Assembly: GCA_016760335.1 (NCBI GenBank)
Contig: CM028670.1
Location: forward strand, 38,979,746-39,043,745
DNA length: 64,000 bases
Direction: 5' to 3'
Origin: Gastrodia elata
Lineage: Eukaryota; Streptophyta; Magnoliopsida; Asparagales; Orchidaceae
Both the position numbers and the translations under genes were made by a program. How positions within the stretch are numbered: the first letter of the stretch is position 1; each line of letters opens with the position of its first letter. Positions 62,630 to 64,000 of the stretch are shown here, piece by piece. The notes beneath the pieces were generated by a model that worked only from the letters and a program-made list of their open reading frames with translations, did not search any database and was not told where the DNA came from.

Positions 62630-63144
62630 CTTTGTGATAATACTTGTAGGAAATTAACTATCTCGTTGCGCTATTGCCTTATTTTTCTTGCATTTTTATC
62701 ACATTATTTTTTCGCTAATCGCATCTCTGCCAATATAAAATGTATTATTTTATTGTTTATTGCGATATTTAGAGTATTCTCTAATTACTGGGAATTTCAA
62801 TCATGATATTATTTTTTTTACAATACCAAGTCAGGTACTTCTTGGAGAATTTGAACGAGAACCTTAATTCATAAATTTTCAAATCTGTTGATGGATCTAC
62901 AACTCTATTTTACTTATCATTTATAATTTATTTTTGTTTCAGTTTCACTTTTGTTTTAAAAAGTTGAACATTGTACGAGATATACGTTGGCTATTTTTGT
63001 AATATGGAATTTTGATGAGAAATTCAATTGGCCTTTATATGAATATCCCTTCTCTTTTAAATTGCTTAATAGGATCCTGCCGTATGTGAATGCCTGATGC
63101 CGGGATAGTTCTCGCTGAACCGACATTCGGGCCTTTTCAAGCTA

Positions 63145-64000
63145 GCACCCCCAAAGCCATCATCCCACATAAATTCCTAAGAATGACAAAACTCAATCTA
63201 AACATGAAGCGAAGCTTCAGCACATCACCTTTTCCCTTTACACATCTCATCCTTCGCTTGTTGAATCTCATCCTTCACTTGTTTAACAAGAGAAAATATT
63301 TCCCTTACTCACATTTAAGGCTTTATGATTCAAGGGACTTAGGAAGGAATTTTCTAATTTACTAACCATCCATCTTCTTGATGTCAAAGAAATCTCCCCC
63401 AACCCTTCTAAAATCCACATTCTACTTGCAGTTGTTAAACTGCTTAAAGAATACCTTAAAATTATCCTGGAAGAGTTACCTAACCAACTACCTCCCCTTA
63501 GAGACATCTAACATATCATTGATCTAGTTCTCAGTGCTCAACTTCCTAATCTATCTCATTGTCGCATGAACCCCACCAAACAAGCTGAACTTCAAAGGCA
63601 AGTCAACGAACTTCTCCAAAAGGGCCTCCTTAGGGTAAGTTTAAGCCCATATATAATCCCTACCCTTCTAACCCCTAAGAAAGATGGCTCTTGGAGAATG
63701 TGTGTGGATAGTAGAGCTATAAATAAAATTATTGTCAAGTACTGAATCCCCATTCCCCATTTAGATGATATGTTGAACCTGGTATCCAGCTCAAGCTTAT
63801 TTTCAATGATTGATTTAAGAAGTGGATACCACCAAATTTGAATTAGATCAGGGGATGAATGGAAAACTGCCTTTAAAACATCTGAAGGACTGTATGAATG
63901 GCTTGTCATGCCTTTTGGCATGTCAAATGCCCCAAGTACCTTTATGAGATTAATGAACACAGTTCTAAAACCTTAGAAAAATTCGTGGTAATTTATTTTG
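63145..64000 (+). pseudogene. pol: Ty3/gypsy reverse transcriptase fragment, plus strand
   Basis: It continues the element at 60361-61036. Motifs are NELLQKGLLRVSLSPYIIP, TPKKDGSWRMCVDSRAINK, IPHLDDMLNL, FSMIDLRSGYHQI, GDEWKTAFKTSEGLYEWLVM and PFGMSNAPSTFMRLMN: RT fingers and palm up to just before the catalytic YxDD-type motif, which lies past the window end. TGA stops at 63743-63745 and 63839-63841 stand where relatives have Arg, plus others near 63510 and 63972. The minus-strand open frame 63592-63960 is its shadow. Confidence 0.88.

Larger units (their letters stand above)
61037..63139 (+). mobile_element. Solo LTR with 5-bp target-site duplication (2.1 kb)
   Basis: It starts TGTAACGACCC at 61037 and ends CCTTTTCA at 63139. 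AGCTA flanks it on both sides (61032-61036 and 63140-63144). Removing it rejoins the gypsy reading frame (TQNSFRA then STPKAII), which proves the insertion. No interior, primer site or second LTR is present, so it is a solo LTR left by LTR-LTR recombination. It contains a terminal hairpin (61038-61058), a GC-rich promoter-proximal block, a TATA site, and a 37-bp minisatellite. The frames at 61396-61805 and 62558-62806 have no known domain. Confidence 0.95.

Noticed and set aside
63592..63960. Minus-strand 122-residue frame at the right end
   Set aside because: It is the antisense shadow of the plus-strand RT motifs.

Overview
This window is flowering-plant nuclear heterochromatin, built almost entirely from decayed Ty3/gypsy LTR retrotransposons and a large tandem repeat. 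I found no intact host gene, tRNA, rRNA or CRISPR. The plant assignment rests on chromodomain-bearing (Tekay/Del-like) gag-pol remains, an initiator-Met-tRNA-type primer binding site, multi-kilobase LTRs, and stop codons of the CGA-to-TGA type expected from decay of methylated DNA. I cannot name the species; a monocot is possible but unproven.

Layout. 1-1544: the 5' end of a minus-strand element (protease start, gag, leader, primer binding site). 1545-6421: its very long LTR, which also carries a purine tract on the other side. 6422-9373: non-coding element interior with a (CA)n(TA)n microsatellite. 9374-11522: an inverted repeat with about 0.85-kb arms and a 0.45-kb spacer. 11523-13141: the rest of an LTR. 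13142-17981: minus-strand interior B (chromodomain-integrase, RNase H, RT, protease, gag; all broken). 17982-21475: LTR C. 21476-26197: minus-strand interior C. 26198-27014: non-coding leader-like segment. 27015-30590: LTR D, the partner of LTR C. 30591-33301: LTR E, an older relative abutting D directly. 33302-34017: leader-like segment plus an LTR stub.

34018-58911 is a different world: two tandem copies of a roughly 5.85-kb non-coding unit. Each copy starts with a minus-strand TATA module; the first holds about 1.5 copies of a ~270-bp monomer. In the second copy that monomer has expanded to about 60 tandem copies (about 40.4-57.2 kb). The + strand of this tract is extremely G-poor. Most monomers carry an RY-like CATGCA followed directly by TATAAATA.

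58912-60357: a minus-strand gypsy pol fragment. 60361-64000: a plus-strand Ty3/gypsy gag-pro-RT pseudogene of another lineage, split by a 2.1-kb solo LTR (61037-63139) with a perfect 5-bp target-site duplication.

Nothing here works as a pathway. The story is one of nested insertion, tandem LTR recombination, decay and satellite growth. The points most worth checking are the satellite that grew inside a duplicated unit, its promoter-like monomers and base skew, the shared terminal hairpin of all the LTRs, the conserved paired hairpins and TCP-type sites in the long LTRs, and the large inverted repeat.
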